Source: Tsukamurella paurometabola | GTDB taxonomy: Bacteria; Actinomycetota; Actinomycetes; Mycobacteriales; Mycobacteriaceae | Direction: 5' to 3' | Assembly (NCBI RefSeq): GCF_900631615.1 | Contig: NZ_LR131273.1 | Span: 930,001 to 994,000, forward strand | Length of the DNA: 64,000 bases | In this document: one piece after another, positions 1 through 8,350 of the stretch | How positions within the stretch are numbered: the stretch's first letter is position 1 | Layout: every line of letters starts with the position of its first letter | Program-made: the position numbers and the translations under genes | Notes under the pieces: model-generated | Database searches by the model: none | What the model saw: the letters and a program-made list of their open reading frames with translations, nothing else | Told to the model about the DNA's origin: nothing

Positions 1-175
1 TGGCGCGGGTGAAGATCTCCACCTCGATGCCCCGCTTGGCGAGCTCGAGGGAGGTCTGCCAGATGTAGACGTTCATCCCGCCCGCGTCGCCCGTGCCGGG
101 CTGCGCCAGCGGCGAGGTGTGCACCGACAGCACCGCGATCCGGCGCGGCACGGCCGCGGACTTCCCAGTAGGCAC
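1..175 (-). CDS. mshA: D-inositol-3-phosphate glycosyltransferase MshA, N-terminal part (runs off the left edge)
   Basis: First step of mycothiol synthesis: transfer of GlcNAc from UDP-GlcNAc to inositol 3-phosphate in the cytosol. Only about 58 N-terminal codons are inside the window. After a short leader they read [20 protein letters not shown] followed by GGMNVY and a stretch ending EVEIFTRA, which is the highly conserved GT-B donor-domain start of MshA. The GTG at 173-175 is the only sensible start, ten codons before the conserved beta strand. The C-terminal domain lies outside the window. The adjacent hydrolase ends 10 bp upstream in the same direction, so the two may be cotranscribed. 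The family call is firm despite truncation. Confidence 0.85.
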   Translation of the reverse strand, partial: MPTGKSAAVPRRIAVLSVHTSPLAQPGTGDAGGMNVYIWQTSLELAKRGIEVEIFTRA

Positions 176-185
176 GCCCTCCAGC

Positions 186-1052
186 CTAACCCTGCAGGGC
201 CAGGAGCTCGCGGGCGCTGCGAGCCGGATCCACCACGAACGGCGCGTGGCCGCCGCCGTCCCACCACGACAGGGTGGCGTTCGGCAGGATGCGTGCGTGA
301 TGCTCCGCGGTCGACGGCGCCACCACCTCGTCGTCGCGGCCGTGCTGCACCAGGACCGGGAAGGTCCAGGCCGCGAGGTCGGCGTCGTGGTCGACGGTGC
401 GCCGGAACAGGCCGCCGCGCACCGCCGGAGGCGTGGACAGCGCGATACCGAACTGCTGCTGGGCGACGGGGCCGAGCGCGTCCTGATCGAAGCCGTGCGG
501 CAGCATCCGCAGCTTGGCCAGCGCCGTGATCGCCTTACCGGGGTGCGCCGACAGCGCGGCCGGCAGGGCCGCGTTCATCGACGCGCCGGTGACGCCGCCG
601 GGGAACGGGCCGGTGTCCTTCGCGCCGCCGATGGAGGTGATCGCACCGATGAGGCCCACAGCCTTGACGCCGTCGGTGCCGTGGGTCGCGAGGTGATCGG
701 CGATGATCAGGCCGCCGTACGACCAGCCGACGAGGATCACGTCGCTCAGGCCGAGGTCGCGGCGGACCACCGCGAGATCGTCGGCGAAGCGCTCCGTGGA
801 GTACGGGTGCTCGGAATCCGGGACCGAGCTGCGGCCGTGGCCGCGGTTGTCCACGGCGACCACGCGGTGGCCGGCACCGGTCAGCTCGCCGATGAACGGC
901 GCGCCCCACGAGTCCGAACTCGCCGACCAGCCGTGGACCAGCAGGAACGCCGGCTTGGCCGGGTCCGCTCCCTCCGCGTGGTCGGCGTAGAAGATCTCCG
1001 TGCCGTCGTACGAGACGGCCAAGCCCACTGATCGAGTCACGGCTTCGACCAT
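186..1052 (-). CDS. alpha/beta-fold hydrolase
   Basis: A 288-residue single-domain hydrolase of unknown substrate. The oxyanion-hole HGW lies at residues 40-42, VDNRGHGRS follows, the nucleophile elbow GWSYGG (Ser111) matches G-x-S-x-G, the acidic member is probably in QHGRDDEVV, and the histidine is in GGGHAPF near the C-terminus, so the triad is intact. I chose the ATG at 1050-1052; the open frame continues upstream about 50 codons into the divergent intergenic region, but that stretch is Arg-rich and lacks family similarity. No signal peptide is seen. It precedes mshA with a 10-bp gap. Family certain, function not. Confidence 0.8.
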   Translation of the reverse strand: MVEAVTRSVGLAVSYDGTEIFYADHAEGADPAKPAFLLVHGWSASSDSWGAPFIGELTGAGHRVVAVDNRGHGRSSVPDSEHPYSTERFADDLAVVRRDLGLSDVILVGWSYGGLIIADHLATHGTDGVKAVGLIGAITSIGGAKDTGPFPGGVTGASMNAALPAALSAHPGKAITALAKLRMLPHGFDQDALGPVAQQQFGIALSTPPAVRGGLFRRTVDHDADLAAWTFPVLVQHGRDDEVVAPSTAEHHARILPNATLSWWDGGGHAPFVVDPARSARELLALQG

Positions 1053-1161
1053 AGCCACGCGGCCTGCGCCTCGTTCTGCGCAGCCTCGAGTTCGCTGCGG
1101 CGGGAATGACCGATGCGAACGACGATGCCCTCCTTCCAACCCGAGGAACCCGCGAGGAATT

Positions 1162-1181
1162 AATCGGACTACGGTCCGGTT
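1162..1181. promoter_or_regulatory. inverted repeat in the hydrolase/pirin divergent region
   Basis: AATCGGAC, four bases, then GTCCGGTT: 8-bp arms with one mismatch, CGGAC/GTCCG being perfect. It sits about 45 bp upstream of the pirin start and about 110 bp from the divergent hydrolase start, a position suited to a repressor or activator operator. No regulator gene is adjacent, so the binding protein is unknown. Confidence 0.4.
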
Positions 1182-1225
1182 GATGGTAGTGTCAGCTTCA
1201 CCAGCCACTCCACGAGGAGGACGAC

Positions 1226-2197
1226 ATGCCCGCCGTCACAGCAGACACCTTGACCCTGCCCCGCATCACCGCGGCGGCACCGTCGGACACGCAGCGCCCC
1301 GTCCGGAAGATCACCACCGGCCCCCGCGGCCACGAGGGCGAGGGCTTCCCCGTCGTGCGCGCGTTCGCCGGCGTCCACCCGCGCGACCTCGACCCCTTCA
1401 TCCACATGGACCAGATGGGCGAGGTCGAGTACGAGCCGGGCGAGCCGAAGGGCACCAACTGGCACCCGCACCGCGGTTTCGAGACCGTGACCTACATGAT
1501 CGACGGGCTGTTCCAGCATCAGGACAGCCACGGCGGCGGCGGTCTCATCACCGACGGGGCGACCCAGTGGATGACCGCCGGCTCCGGCATCCTGCACATC
1601 GAGACCCCGCCCGCGGAGCTCGTCGAATCGGGCGGCACCTTCCACGGCATCCAGCTGTGGGTGAACCTGCCGAAGTCGGAGAAGTTCACCACGCCCGCCT
1701 ACCAGAACCTCGAGGGCGGGCAGACCACGCTCGTCACCACCCCCGACGGCGGCGCGCTGATCCGCATCGTCGCGGGCGAGGTCGACGGGCACGCCGGCCC
1801 CGGATCCACCCGCACGCCGATCAACTTCGTGCACGCCACCATCGCGCCCGGCGCCGAGGCCTCGCTGCCGTGGAACCGCGACTTCAACGCGCTGGTCTAC
1901 GTGCTCAGCGGCAAGGGCACCGTCGGCCCCGTGGGGCACCCGATCCACCAGGGCCAGCTCGCGCAGCTCGGCCCCGGCGACCGGATCACCGTGGCCGCCG
2001 ACGAGTCGCAGGACTCGCACCGCCCCGCGATGGAGGTGCTGATCCTCGGTGGCCGGCCGATCCGCGAGCCCGTCGCGCAGTACGGCCCGTTCGTCATGAA
2101 CACCAAGGCCGAGCTGATGCAGGCGCTGGACGACTACAACGCCGGCAAGTTCGGAGTCATCCCGCCCGACGCCCTCATGCCCCACGTCGTGCGCTGA
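1226..2197 (+). CDS. pirin family protein
   Basis: A 323-residue bicupin. The N-terminal cupin carries the pirin metal-site signature WHPHRGFETVTYMIDG (residues about 86-101), followed by a His-containing segment and GSGILHIE, giving the His-His-His-Glu set; a second cupin follows (FNALVYVLSGKGTVG). Pirins bind one Fe(II) or similar metal; members act as redox-sensitive coregulators or quercetinases, and nothing here decides between these. The start is an ATG preceded by the strong ribosome-binding site ACGAGGAGGACGAC. It is monocistronic, divergent from the hydrolase, and followed convergently by the DUF305 gene 10 bp away. Confidence 0.88.
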   Translation: MPAVTADTLTLPRITAAAPSDTQRPVRKITTGPRGHEGEGFPVVRAFAGVHPRDLDPFIHMDQMGEVEYEPGEPKGTNWHPHRGFETVTYMIDGLFQHQDSHGGGGLITDGATQWMTAGSGILHIETPPAELVESGGTFHGIQLWVNLPKSEKFTTPAYQNLEGGQTTLVTTPDGGALIRIVAGEVDGHAGPGSTRTPINFVHATIAPGAEASLPWNRDFNALVYVLSGKGTVGPVGHPIHQGQLAQLGPGDRITVAADESQDSHRPAMEVLILGGRPIREPVAQYGPFVMNTKAELMQALDDYNAGKFGVIPPDALMPHVVR

Positions 2198-2207
2198 GCG
2201 CAGCGGT

Positions 2208-2963
2208 TCAGGGATACGGCAGGGCCGAGGCGTTCCGTGCGGTGAGTTGCATGAGCATCATGCTGATCTCGTCGCTCTGCTCCTTGGCCATCGCCGTCGC
2301 CCGCTGCCGGACGGCGGGCGCATCGCCCTTCCGCTGCGCGTAGCCGGCCATGTCGACGCCGCCCTGGTGGTGCCGCAGCATCAGCTGCAGGAACAGCAGC
2401 TCCTGCTGCACGCCGGTGGCGTCGGCGAGCCTGGTGAGTTCCTCGCTGGTCGCCATGCCGGGCATGGAGTGCTGCATCGTGGTCGACGGGGCCGCCGACG
2501 CGGCAGCGCTCGTCGATGTCGATCCGTCCGCCGGCATCGGCATGGTGTGGCCGCCGTGCCCGCCGCCCCCGGTCGTCGTCGGCGCCGCAGCGGACGACGC
2601 ATCCGTCATCCACGCCATGGGATTCGGGTTCTGCAGCGGTTCCCCCAGCACCTCGAGCCAGCCCATCAGCACGCCGATCTCGCGGCTCTGCGACAACTGG
2701 ATCTGCGTGGCGATCCCGCGGATGTCCGCGCTGAGGTCGGGCCGCAACAGCTCGACCATCTGCAGGGCCTGCTGATGGTGGGCCATCATGTCCTGCGCGA
2801 AGCCGATGTCGGCGGCGCTGAGCCGCTGCGGCCCGCCGGGCTGCTGCGCCGCCGGCTCTGCGCGCACCCCCTTCCCGATCACGACGCCGATCACGACCGC
2901 GAGGGCCACCGCCACCACCGCCGCCGCCACGCGGACCGACCGCCGCTCCGTGAATCCCGTCAT
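2208..2963 (-). CDS. DUF305 protein, membrane-anchored, His/Met-rich
   Basis: A 251-residue protein with an N-terminal hydrophobic anchor or signal (residues about 10-30), then a DUF305 ferritin-like helical domain split in two. The typical His pairs occur twice: MMAHHQQALQM near residue 60 and MLRHHQGGVDM near residue 200. Between them lies a low-complexity linker rich in Gly, His, Met and Ser (HGGHTMPMP, MQHSMPGM), a composition typical of extracytoplasmic copper-binding proteins. Its ATG overlaps the stop of the upstream LVIVD gene by ATGA, so translation is coupled and the products probably act together outside the membrane. Copper handling is inference from the family and the residues. 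Confidence 0.8.
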   Translation of the reverse strand: MTGFTERRSVRVAAAVVAVALAVVIGVVIGKGVRAEPAAQQPGGPQRLSAADIGFAQDMMAHHQQALQMVELLRPDLSADIRGIATQIQLSQSREIGVLMGWLEVLGEPLQNPNPMAWMTDASSAAAPTTTGGGGHGGHTMPMPADGSTSTSAAASAAPSTTMQHSMPGMATSEELTRLADATGVQQELLFLQLMLRHHQGGVDMAGYAQRKGDAPAVRQRATAMAKEQSDEISMMLMQLTARNASALPYP

Positions 2964-4510
2964 CGCGGCGGGTAGACGGTCGGGTCGATGCGCAGCCGCA
3001 TGAAGCCGTTGTCCATACAGCTCACCATGAGGTCGTTGCCGCGGAACTCGGGCGGCGACATGCACCAGTCGGCCGAGAGGTCCGCGCCGAGCAGCCGGCT
3101 CTGATCGTTGAGCAACCCACCGACGGGGGACTCCCCCTGCAGGATCGACCGCGCGATCGACAGCGTGCCCATGACCGGCGGCGCGACGATCGAGCCGAGC
3201 ATGGCGTGCGTCGAGTTGGGCAATTGCAGGTTCTTCCCCGTCTGCGCAGGCGGATTGAAGTACGCGATCTCCCGGATCCGGTCGGGGTCGCGGATGTCGA
3301 AGACGCGGATGCCGGACTGGATCCAGCCGCACGCCATCGCCCGCGGCTCCTCCGGCCGGTCGACGGTGCAGTAGTGCGCGTCGTACCCGAAGACGCCGTT
3401 CGACGTGGCGCTCGCGGCCCACTTCGTGGCGTTCTTCGGCAGGTTGATCTCGAGCTTGATCTGGTTGCGCAGCTTCAGCTCTTTGAGATCGCTGAGGCTG
3501 AGCAGCTTCACGCCGCCCGACCCGGCCTCGTCGACCACGTACACGTACGGCTTGCCGCCGTAGGTGACGTAGATGCTGTGCTGGGTGATGTTGCCGTCGA
3601 GCCAGAACTTGCGCCCCACGTGCGGCACCGGCGCCGTGACCACGGTGCGGGGCTTGCGGTCCTGCACCGCGGAGACGTCGATCACCGTGATCCCGGCGAC
3701 GGTGGAGGCGTACAGCTGCCGACCGTCCGGGGAGAATCCGACGCCGTGGCCGAAAATCCCGGTGATGCCGGACCACACCACCATCGGGCGGGACGGGTCG
3801 GTGATATCGACCGCCGTGAGATGGCCGGCGATGGGTCCCGAGGCCCAGTAGGTCTTACCGTCCGGCGAGAACGCGCCCTCGTGGGTGGTGATCGGGATCG
3901 GCATCGCCAGGTTGGTGCCCTCCCCCGGGTTGAGCGGCCGCGGCCGGGTGCAGTCCTTCGAGATGTCGTAGACCGCGAGGTAGCCGAAGCCGACGGCGAG
4001 CGGCACCGACGTGCCCACCAGGAGGCCGCGCTTCTCGTTGACCTTCAACGACTCCCAGGTTCCGGTGACCACGCCGAGCTCGTTGAGCACCGCCGTCTGC
4101 CACGGCTTCTTCGGGTCCGAGTTGTCGATCACCCGCACGCCGGGCCCGCGGGCGCCCGCGAGATTGGTCGGGAACGACGTGGAGATGTACGAACAGTTCT
4201 TGTAACTCGGGCTGACGATGCCGGCACCGTCGCCCTGGTCCTGGCCGACCAGGTCGATGTTGCAGTTGTAGCCCTTCGTGCTGCGCCGGCTCTTGCGGTC
4301 CTCCAGCGGTACGTCGCCCTGGATGCCGGTCTCCACCCGGTCGCCCGGGCGGCAGTCGGCACGCCCCACGGCCTTGTCCCACCTGCCGGTCTCCGGGATG
4401 TACGACGGGTCGGCGCTCGCGGCGCCGGGCGCCCCGAGCACGCCCACGAGGGCCAACAGCGCGACGAGCAGGCACCGCTGCACGGTCGCTCCCGATCTCC
4501 GTTCGGTCAC
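2960..4510 (-). CDS. secreted LVIVD-repeat beta-propeller-like protein, copy B
   Basis: A 516-residue exported protein: a signal peptide with an Ala-rich core ending near GAASA|DPSY, then repeated strands of the LVIVD type (VRVIDNSDPKKP, AVDITDPSRP, ITVIDVSAVQD, IRVFDIRDPDRI) expected to fold as a propeller. Several conserved cysteines (DCRPGD, YNCNID, NCSY, HYCTVD, MACGW, DWCMSP, VSCMD) suggest disulfides outside the cell. The function is not known. I chose the second GTG (4508-4510) because AAGGAAG lies 7 bases before it; a GTG two codons upstream is too close to that site. It is a tandem paralogue of the next gene upstream and overlaps the DUF305 gene downstream. Confidence 0.75.
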   Translation of the reverse strand: MTERRSGATVQRCLLVALLALVGVLGAPGAASADPSYIPETGRWDKAVGRADCRPGDRVETGIQGDVPLEDRKSRRSTKGYNCNIDLVGQDQGDGAGIVSPSYKNCSYISTSFPTNLAGARGPGVRVIDNSDPKKPWQTAVLNELGVVTGTWESLKVNEKRGLLVGTSVPLAVGFGYLAVYDISKDCTRPRPLNPGEGTNLAMPIPITTHEGAFSPDGKTYWASGPIAGHLTAVDITDPSRPMVVWSGITGIFGHGVGFSPDGRQLYASTVAGITVIDVSAVQDRKPRTVVTAPVPHVGRKFWLDGNITQHSIYVTYGGKPYVYVVDEAGSGGVKLLSLSDLKELKLRNQIKLEINLPKNATKWAASATSNGVFGYDAHYCTVDRPEEPRAMACGWIQSGIRVFDIRDPDRIREIAYFNPPAQTGKNLQLPNSTHAMLGSIVAPPVMGTLSIARSILQGESPVGGLLNDQSRLLGADLSADWCMSPPEFRGNDLMVSCMDNGFMRLRIDPTVYPPR

Positions 4511-4564
4511 AGGCACGCTTCCTTCACTTCCTCGCCGGGGCGGCGATCAACGGCGGTCGTGGCG

Positions 4565-6127
4565 TCATCCGCGCGGCGGGTAGACGGTCGGGTCGATGCG
4601 CAGCCGCATGAAGCCGTTGTCCATGCAGCTCACCATGAGGTCGTTGCCACGGAACTCGGGCGGCGACATGCACCAGTCGGCCGAGAGGTCCGCGCCGAGC
4701 AGCCGACTCTGATCGTTGAACAGGCCGTTCGGCGATGCCTGCCCCTGCAGGATCGCGCGAGCCACCGCGAACGTGCCCAGCACCGGCGGTGCCGCGATCG
4801 AAAGGAGCGTGGCGTGGAACGAGTTCGGCAGCTGCAGGTTCTTCCCCGTCTGCGCGGGCGGATTGAAGTAGGCGATCTCCCGGATCCGGTCGGGGTCGCG
4901 GATGTCGAAGACGCGGATGCCGGACTGGATCCAGCCGCACGCCATCGCCCGCGGATCGTTCTCCCGGTCGACGGTGCAGTAGTGCGCGTCGTACCCGAAC
5001 ACGCTGGTGGCGGTGGCGCTCGACGCCCACCTGGTCGCGTTCTTCGGCAGGTTGATCTCGAGCTTGATCTGATTCCGCAGCCGCAATGCCGAGAGGTCGC
5101 GCAGGCTCATCAGTTTCACACCGCCGGAACCGGTCTCATCGACCACGTACACGTACGGCTCGCCGCCGTAGGTGACGTAGATGCTGTGCTGCGTGAGTTG
5201 ACCGTCGAGCCAGAACTGTCGGCCGACGTGCGGCACCGGAGCCGTGACCACGGTGCGGGGCTTGCGGTCCTGCACGGCCGAGACGTCGATCACCGTGATT
5301 CCGGCCAGGGTCGAGGCGTACAGCTGCCGACCGTCCGGCGAGATACCGACGCCGTGCCCCTCGATCCCCGTGATGCCGGACCACACGACCATCGGGCGGG
5401 ACGGGTCGGTGATGTCGACAGCGCTGAGGTGCCCGCCCACAGCGCCCGAGGCCCAGTACGTCTTACCGTCCGGCGAGAACGCGCCCTCGTGGGTGGTGAT
5501 CGGGATCGGCATGCCCAGGTTGGTGCCGGCGCCGGGGTTGAGCAGGCGCGGCCGGGTGCAGTCCTTCGAGATGTCGTAGATCGAGAGGTAGCCGAAGCCC
5601 ATACCCGGCGGTGCCGGCACCGACGTGCCCACCAGGAGGCCGCGCTTCTCGTTGACCTTCAACGACTCCCACGTTCCGGTGACCATCGCGAGCTCGTTGA
5701 GCACCGCCGTCTGCCGCGGCTTCTTCGGATCCGAGTTGTCGATCACCCGCACGCCCGGCCCCCGGCCGCCGACGAGATTCGTCGGGAACGACGTGGAGAT
5801 GTACGAACAGTTCTTGTAACTCGGACTGACGATGCCGGCACCGTCGCCCTGATCCTGGCCGACCAGATCGATGTTGCAGTTGTACCCCTTCGTGCTGCGC
5901 CGGCTCTTGCGGTCCTCCAGCGGAACCTCCCCCTGGATTCCGGTCTCCACCCTGTCGCCCGGGCGGCAGTCGGCACGCCCCACGGCCTTGTCCCACACGT
6001 CGACCCACTGGTTGTACGCCGGGTCCGCCTGGGCCAGACCCCCACCCCAGGCCGTTCCCGCGACCACGAGCATCGCGACCAGCAGGCAGCGCACAACGGC
6101 TGATGCCCTCGCACCGGTCGTCCTCAT
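4565..6127 (-). CDS. secreted LVIVD-repeat beta-propeller-like protein, copy A
   Basis: A 520-residue exported paralogue of the protein encoded just downstream; nearly every block aligns without gaps and all the cysteine contexts are retained. The signal peptide ends near GLAQA|DPAY. The mature N-terminus differs most (YNQWVDVWDKAVG against YIPETGRWDKAVG) and there is a two-residue insertion near SVPAPPGMGFGY. The start is the ATG with GGAGGACGG in front. It heads a three-gene operon (copy A, copy B, DUF305) with a 54-bp gap between copies. Recent tandem duplication is evident. The role is unknown; pairing with a DUF305 protein suggests an envelope metal or redox function. Confidence 0.75.
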   Translation of the reverse strand: MRTTGARASAVVRCLLVAMLVVAGTAWGGGLAQADPAYNQWVDVWDKAVGRADCRPGDRVETGIQGEVPLEDRKSRRSTKGYNCNIDLVGQDQGDGAGIVSPSYKNCSYISTSFPTNLVGGRGPGVRVIDNSDPKKPRQTAVLNELAMVTGTWESLKVNEKRGLLVGTSVPAPPGMGFGYLSIYDISKDCTRPRLLNPGAGTNLGMPIPITTHEGAFSPDGKTYWASGAVGGHLSAVDITDPSRPMVVWSGITGIEGHGVGISPDGRQLYASTLAGITVIDVSAVQDRKPRTVVTAPVPHVGRQFWLDGQLTQHSIYVTYGGEPYVYVVDETGSGGVKLMSLRDLSALRLRNQIKLEINLPKNATRWASSATATSVFGYDAHYCTVDRENDPRAMACGWIQSGIRVFDIRDPDRIREIAYFNPPAQTGKNLQLPNSFHATLLSIAAPPVLGTFAVARAILQGQASPNGLFNDQSRLLGADLSADWCMSPPEFRGNDLMVSCMDNGFMRLRIDPTVYPPRG

Positions 6128-6177
6128 CCGTCCTCCGTACTCGCGATCCCGAGAGCCCCGGCGATCCGGGTCCGATT

Positions 6178-6197
6178 CTGCGGATCGCAGTCCGCAG
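6178..6197. promoter_or_regulatory. inverted repeat upstream of the LVIVD operon
   Basis: CTGCGGA, six bases, TCCGCAG: perfect 7-bp arms, 51-70 bp upstream of the start of copy A. Further upstream on the minus strand, ggaa and gtt elements 20 bases apart (about 6243-6269) resemble an ECF-sigma promoter of the GGAA-N-GTT kind, but this is weak. Probable operator; the regulator is unknown. Confidence 0.35.
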
Positions 6198-6314
6198 GCC
6201 TACACGGGTTGTCCTACGCGAATGATAGGGATGCGGCCGAAACTTCTCACCGGTTTCGGAGAATTCCTCGAACGAAACGTCAACACCCCGGTCAGCGGAG
6301 GTGTCCGACGGGGA

Positions 6315-7136
6315 TCAGCGGAGCGTCAAGTTCCTGATGCAGTAGCCGTCCGGCCCCGTGTCCAGGGTGAAGTTCGCCGCCTTGCGGATACCCGAACGGG
6401 TGTCGACGCGCGAGGTCACGGACGTCACCCTGCCCGCCGAGGTCGTGACCACCCGAGGCTCCTCGACCTGATCCGCCGCGAACCCGGTGACCTCGGACAG
6501 GTCCGGAGTCCCGCTGCGCACCTGGCACAGCAGCGGATAGTCCGCCTCGACATCGGCCGCGTTGACGGGCTTCCCGACGTGCCGGCTCAGATACCGCACC
6601 ACGGCGTACCGCGCCTTCTCGACCGGCATCGCACCGCCCGTGGGGTAGACGTCCGGGCAGCCGTACGCGGAGGCGACCTCGCTGGGGCGCAGGTGGACCG
6701 TGGTGGTCGCACTGCGCCACTGCGGGCCGAACTGCCCGAGCACGCCCGGCTTCGCGACGGCCTCCGCGATCTTCGCGGCGTCGCCGTACATCGCGCCGAT
6801 CACGCCGGGTGGCTGCGTCCAGCACTTCGCAGTGAGCGCGGCGAGGTCCTTCGCCGTGACGTCGGCGAGCCACGGCCGCAGCGCCTTCGCGGCGCCGGGA
6901 CTGCCGGGCACCTCACCGACCGGTGCCGACGCGGCCGTCGTCGCGCCGGCGTCCGTCGCACCCGGGTCCGTCGCGCCCGGGGCGTGGGCCGACGACGTGA
7001 CCGGCGCCGCCGTCACGGTCCGCGTCGTGGTGGTGCCGCCCCCGCCGCAGGCCGTGGTCGCGAGGAGCGCGCACAGCGCCACCCCTCCCCCGGCCGTCGC
7101 GGCGATGCGTGCGCGTGATCCCCGGCGTTCGTCCAT
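6315..7136 (-). CDS. hypothetical lipoprotein
   Basis: A 273-residue protein with a lipoprotein signal: basic start, hydrophobic core, and lipobox LATTAC with the cysteine near residue 30, followed by Gly/Thr/Ala-rich linker (TTTTRTVTAAP, GATDPGATDAGATTA). The globular part from about residue 85 has four cysteines (KCWTQ, YGCPD, LLCQV, YCIRN) that could form two disulfides. It is not a family I can name. The start ATG has GGGGAGGAGCTCGGC before it. It is convergent with nothing close and lies downstream of the PadR gene on the same strand with an 81-bp gap. Confidence 0.7.
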   Translation of the reverse strand: MDERRGSRARIAATAGGGVALCALLATTACGGGGTTTTRTVTAAPVTSSAHAPGATDPGATDAGATTAASAPVGEVPGSPGAAKALRPWLADVTAKDLAALTAKCWTQPPGVIGAMYGDAAKIAEAVAKPGVLGQFGPQWRSATTTVHLRPSEVASAYGCPDVYPTGGAMPVEKARYAVVRYLSRHVGKPVNAADVEADYPLLCQVRSGTPDLSEVTGFAADQVEEPRVVTTSAGRVTSVTSRVDTRSGIRKAANFTLDTGPDGYCIRNLTLR

Positions 7137-7217
7137 GCCGAGCTCCTCCCCAGAAGCGTTTCCCGACAGCGTGACACACCCGCGGACGTTCGGGACGGCA
7201 AACGCGTGCCTCGCCGG

Positions 7218-7775
7218 TCAGAGGATGCGTGCGCGCAGCACGGGCAGGGCCAGATCGGCCCAATCGAGGTTCTCCCGCTCGAACCGCAGGCCGCGCAGCA
7301 GCGTGAGATAGGGCCCGCCGAGACGCCGGTCGGCGAGCAGCTCCTCGGGGGTGCGCTCGCCCAGCCAGCTGCGCTCGATGCGTTCGTAGTACTCGAGCTT
7401 CGCCGCGGCGGCGTCCCGCAGCGCGCGGACCGCCTCGCACACCGCGGCCGGGTCGCCCACCTCGACCGCCTGTACCTGCACCATCAGCTCGTCGCGGATC
7501 GCCGTGGCGCGTGGGGTGGTCGCGGTGAAGGCGGCGAGCTCGGCGCAGCCGGCGTCGGTGAGCCGGAAGACCCGCTTGTTCGGCCGCTTCTCCTGCTCGA
7601 CGGTCCGCGCGACGATCGCCCCGTCGGACTCCATGCGTTCGAGCTCGCGGTAGAGCTGCTGCGGCGTCGCGACCCAGAAGTTGGCCCGGGCACCGTCGAA
7701 CTCCTTGGAGAGGTCGTAGCCCGAGGCCTCCCCCAGCACGAGGAGCGTCGAGGAGATCGCGTGCCGCAGCGCCAT
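7218..7775 (-). CDS. PadR family transcriptional regulator
   Basis: About 185 residues: N-terminal winged helix (ALRHAISSTLLVLGEASGYD, then LYRELERMESDGAIV) with the PadR-type basic wing (RPNKRVFRLTDAG), and a C-terminal helical dimerisation part (subfamily with Vir_act_alpha_C-like tail ending near LRARIL). I chose the ATG at 7773-7775 because MALRHA is the usual family start; in-frame ATG (7784) and TTG (7793) codons lie upstream and none has a well-spaced ribosome-binding site, so a leaderless start at 7784 is possible. It is divergent from a SnoaL-like gene, across an intergenic region holding repeated operator-like sequence, so autoregulation and control of that gene are likely. Confidence 0.85.
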   Translation of the reverse strand: MALRHAISSTLLVLGEASGYDLSKEFDGARANFWVATPQQLYRELERMESDGAIVARTVEQEKRPNKRVFRLTDAGCAELAAFTATTPRATAIRDELMVQVQAVEVGDPAAVCEAVRALRDAAAAKLEYYERIERSWLGERTPEELLADRRLGGPYLTLLRGLRFERENLDWADLALPVLRARIL

Positions 7776-7785
7776 GCCTTCCATT

Positions 7786-7830
7786 CTATTCAACTAGTTG
7801 CCTATACTCGACGGTAGACCTATTCAACTA
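7786..7830. promoter_or_regulatory. PadR-region promoter with direct repeats
   Basis: CTATTCAACTA occurs at 7786-7796 and again at 7820-7830 (34-bp spacing). The first copy runs into a perfect 10-bp palindrome CAACTAGTTG (7791-7800). A plus-strand promoter for the SnoaL gene can be drawn as TTGCCT (7798-7803), 17-bp spacer, TATTCA (7821-7826), placing one repeat on each promoter element. This is a textbook layout for repression by the adjacent PadR. Confidence 0.5.
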
Positions 7831-7847
7831 ATTTAGTAGGAGTTGCC

Positions 7848-8261
7848 ATGCGTGAGTTCCGTGCCGCCGTCGAGGCCCGCGACGGCGAGGCGTTCGACGG
7901 CCTGCTCGCCGACGACGTGACCTTCACCAGCCCCGTCGCCTTCAAGCCCTACGAGGGCAGGCACATCACCGCCGCGATCCTGCGCGGCGTGCTGCGCGTC
8001 TTCGAGGACTTCCGCTACGTGCGCGAGATCAACGACGGTGACGACCACGCCCTGGTCTTCGAGGCCGTGGTCGACGGCAAGAAGGTCACCGGCTGCGACT
8101 TCATCCACGTCGGCGCCGACGGCAAGATCGACGACTTCATGGTCATGGTGCGCCCGCTGTCGGCGGCCCAGGCCCTCTCGGCCGCAATGGGCGCGCAGTT
8201 CGGGGCGATCGCCGAGGAGGCGGCCGCGGCGGCGCGGGCGGAGGCCGCGGAAACGCGCTGA
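7848..8261 (+). CDS. SnoaL-like / nuclear transport factor 2-fold protein
   Basis: A 137-residue small protein with the NTF2-like cone fold: an opening helix (MREFRAAVEARDGEAFDGLL), a hydrophobic strand (ADDVTFTSP), EGRHITAAIL, and a C-terminal strand pair (KVTGCDFIHVGADGKIDDFMVMVRP). Members are polyketide cyclases, isomerases or binding proteins; the substrate cannot be told. The tail after residue 115 is an Ala/Glu helix. Start: ATG with AGGAG five bases upstream; the predicted transcript leader is only about 15 nt. Divergent from and probably repressed by the PadR regulator. Confidence 0.78.
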   Translation: MREFRAAVEARDGEAFDGLLADDVTFTSPVAFKPYEGRHITAAILRGVLRVFEDFRYVREINDGDDHALVFEAVVDGKKVTGCDFIHVGADGKIDDFMVMVRPLSAAQALSAAMGAQFGAIAEEAAAAARAEAAETR

Positions 8262-8313
8262 TACATGCGCATTCGCCTATTCGACAGCCGGAGGACGTCG
8301 CCGCTACTCTAAA

Positions 8314-8337
8314 TGACAACGATTCCCATTGCTGTCA
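8314..8337. promoter_or_regulatory. Zur-like operator in front of znuABC
   Basis: The imperfect palindrome begins TGACAACGATTCC and ends CATTGCTGTCA, with outer TGACA/TGTCA arms exact. It is 13 bp upstream of the znuA start and has the Fur-family look of actinobacterial Zur boxes. Zinc-dependent repression of the importer is therefore likely. No zur gene is in the window. Confidence 0.55.
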
Positions 8338-8350
8338 GAGGAGCCCCGCC

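Noticed and set aside
3206-6103. 965-codon open frame on the plus strand across the LVIVD genes
   Set aside because: It is the antisense shadow of two high-G+C genes: Arg/Val/Asp-rich, repeated because the genes are duplicated, no family motif, no ribosome-binding site.
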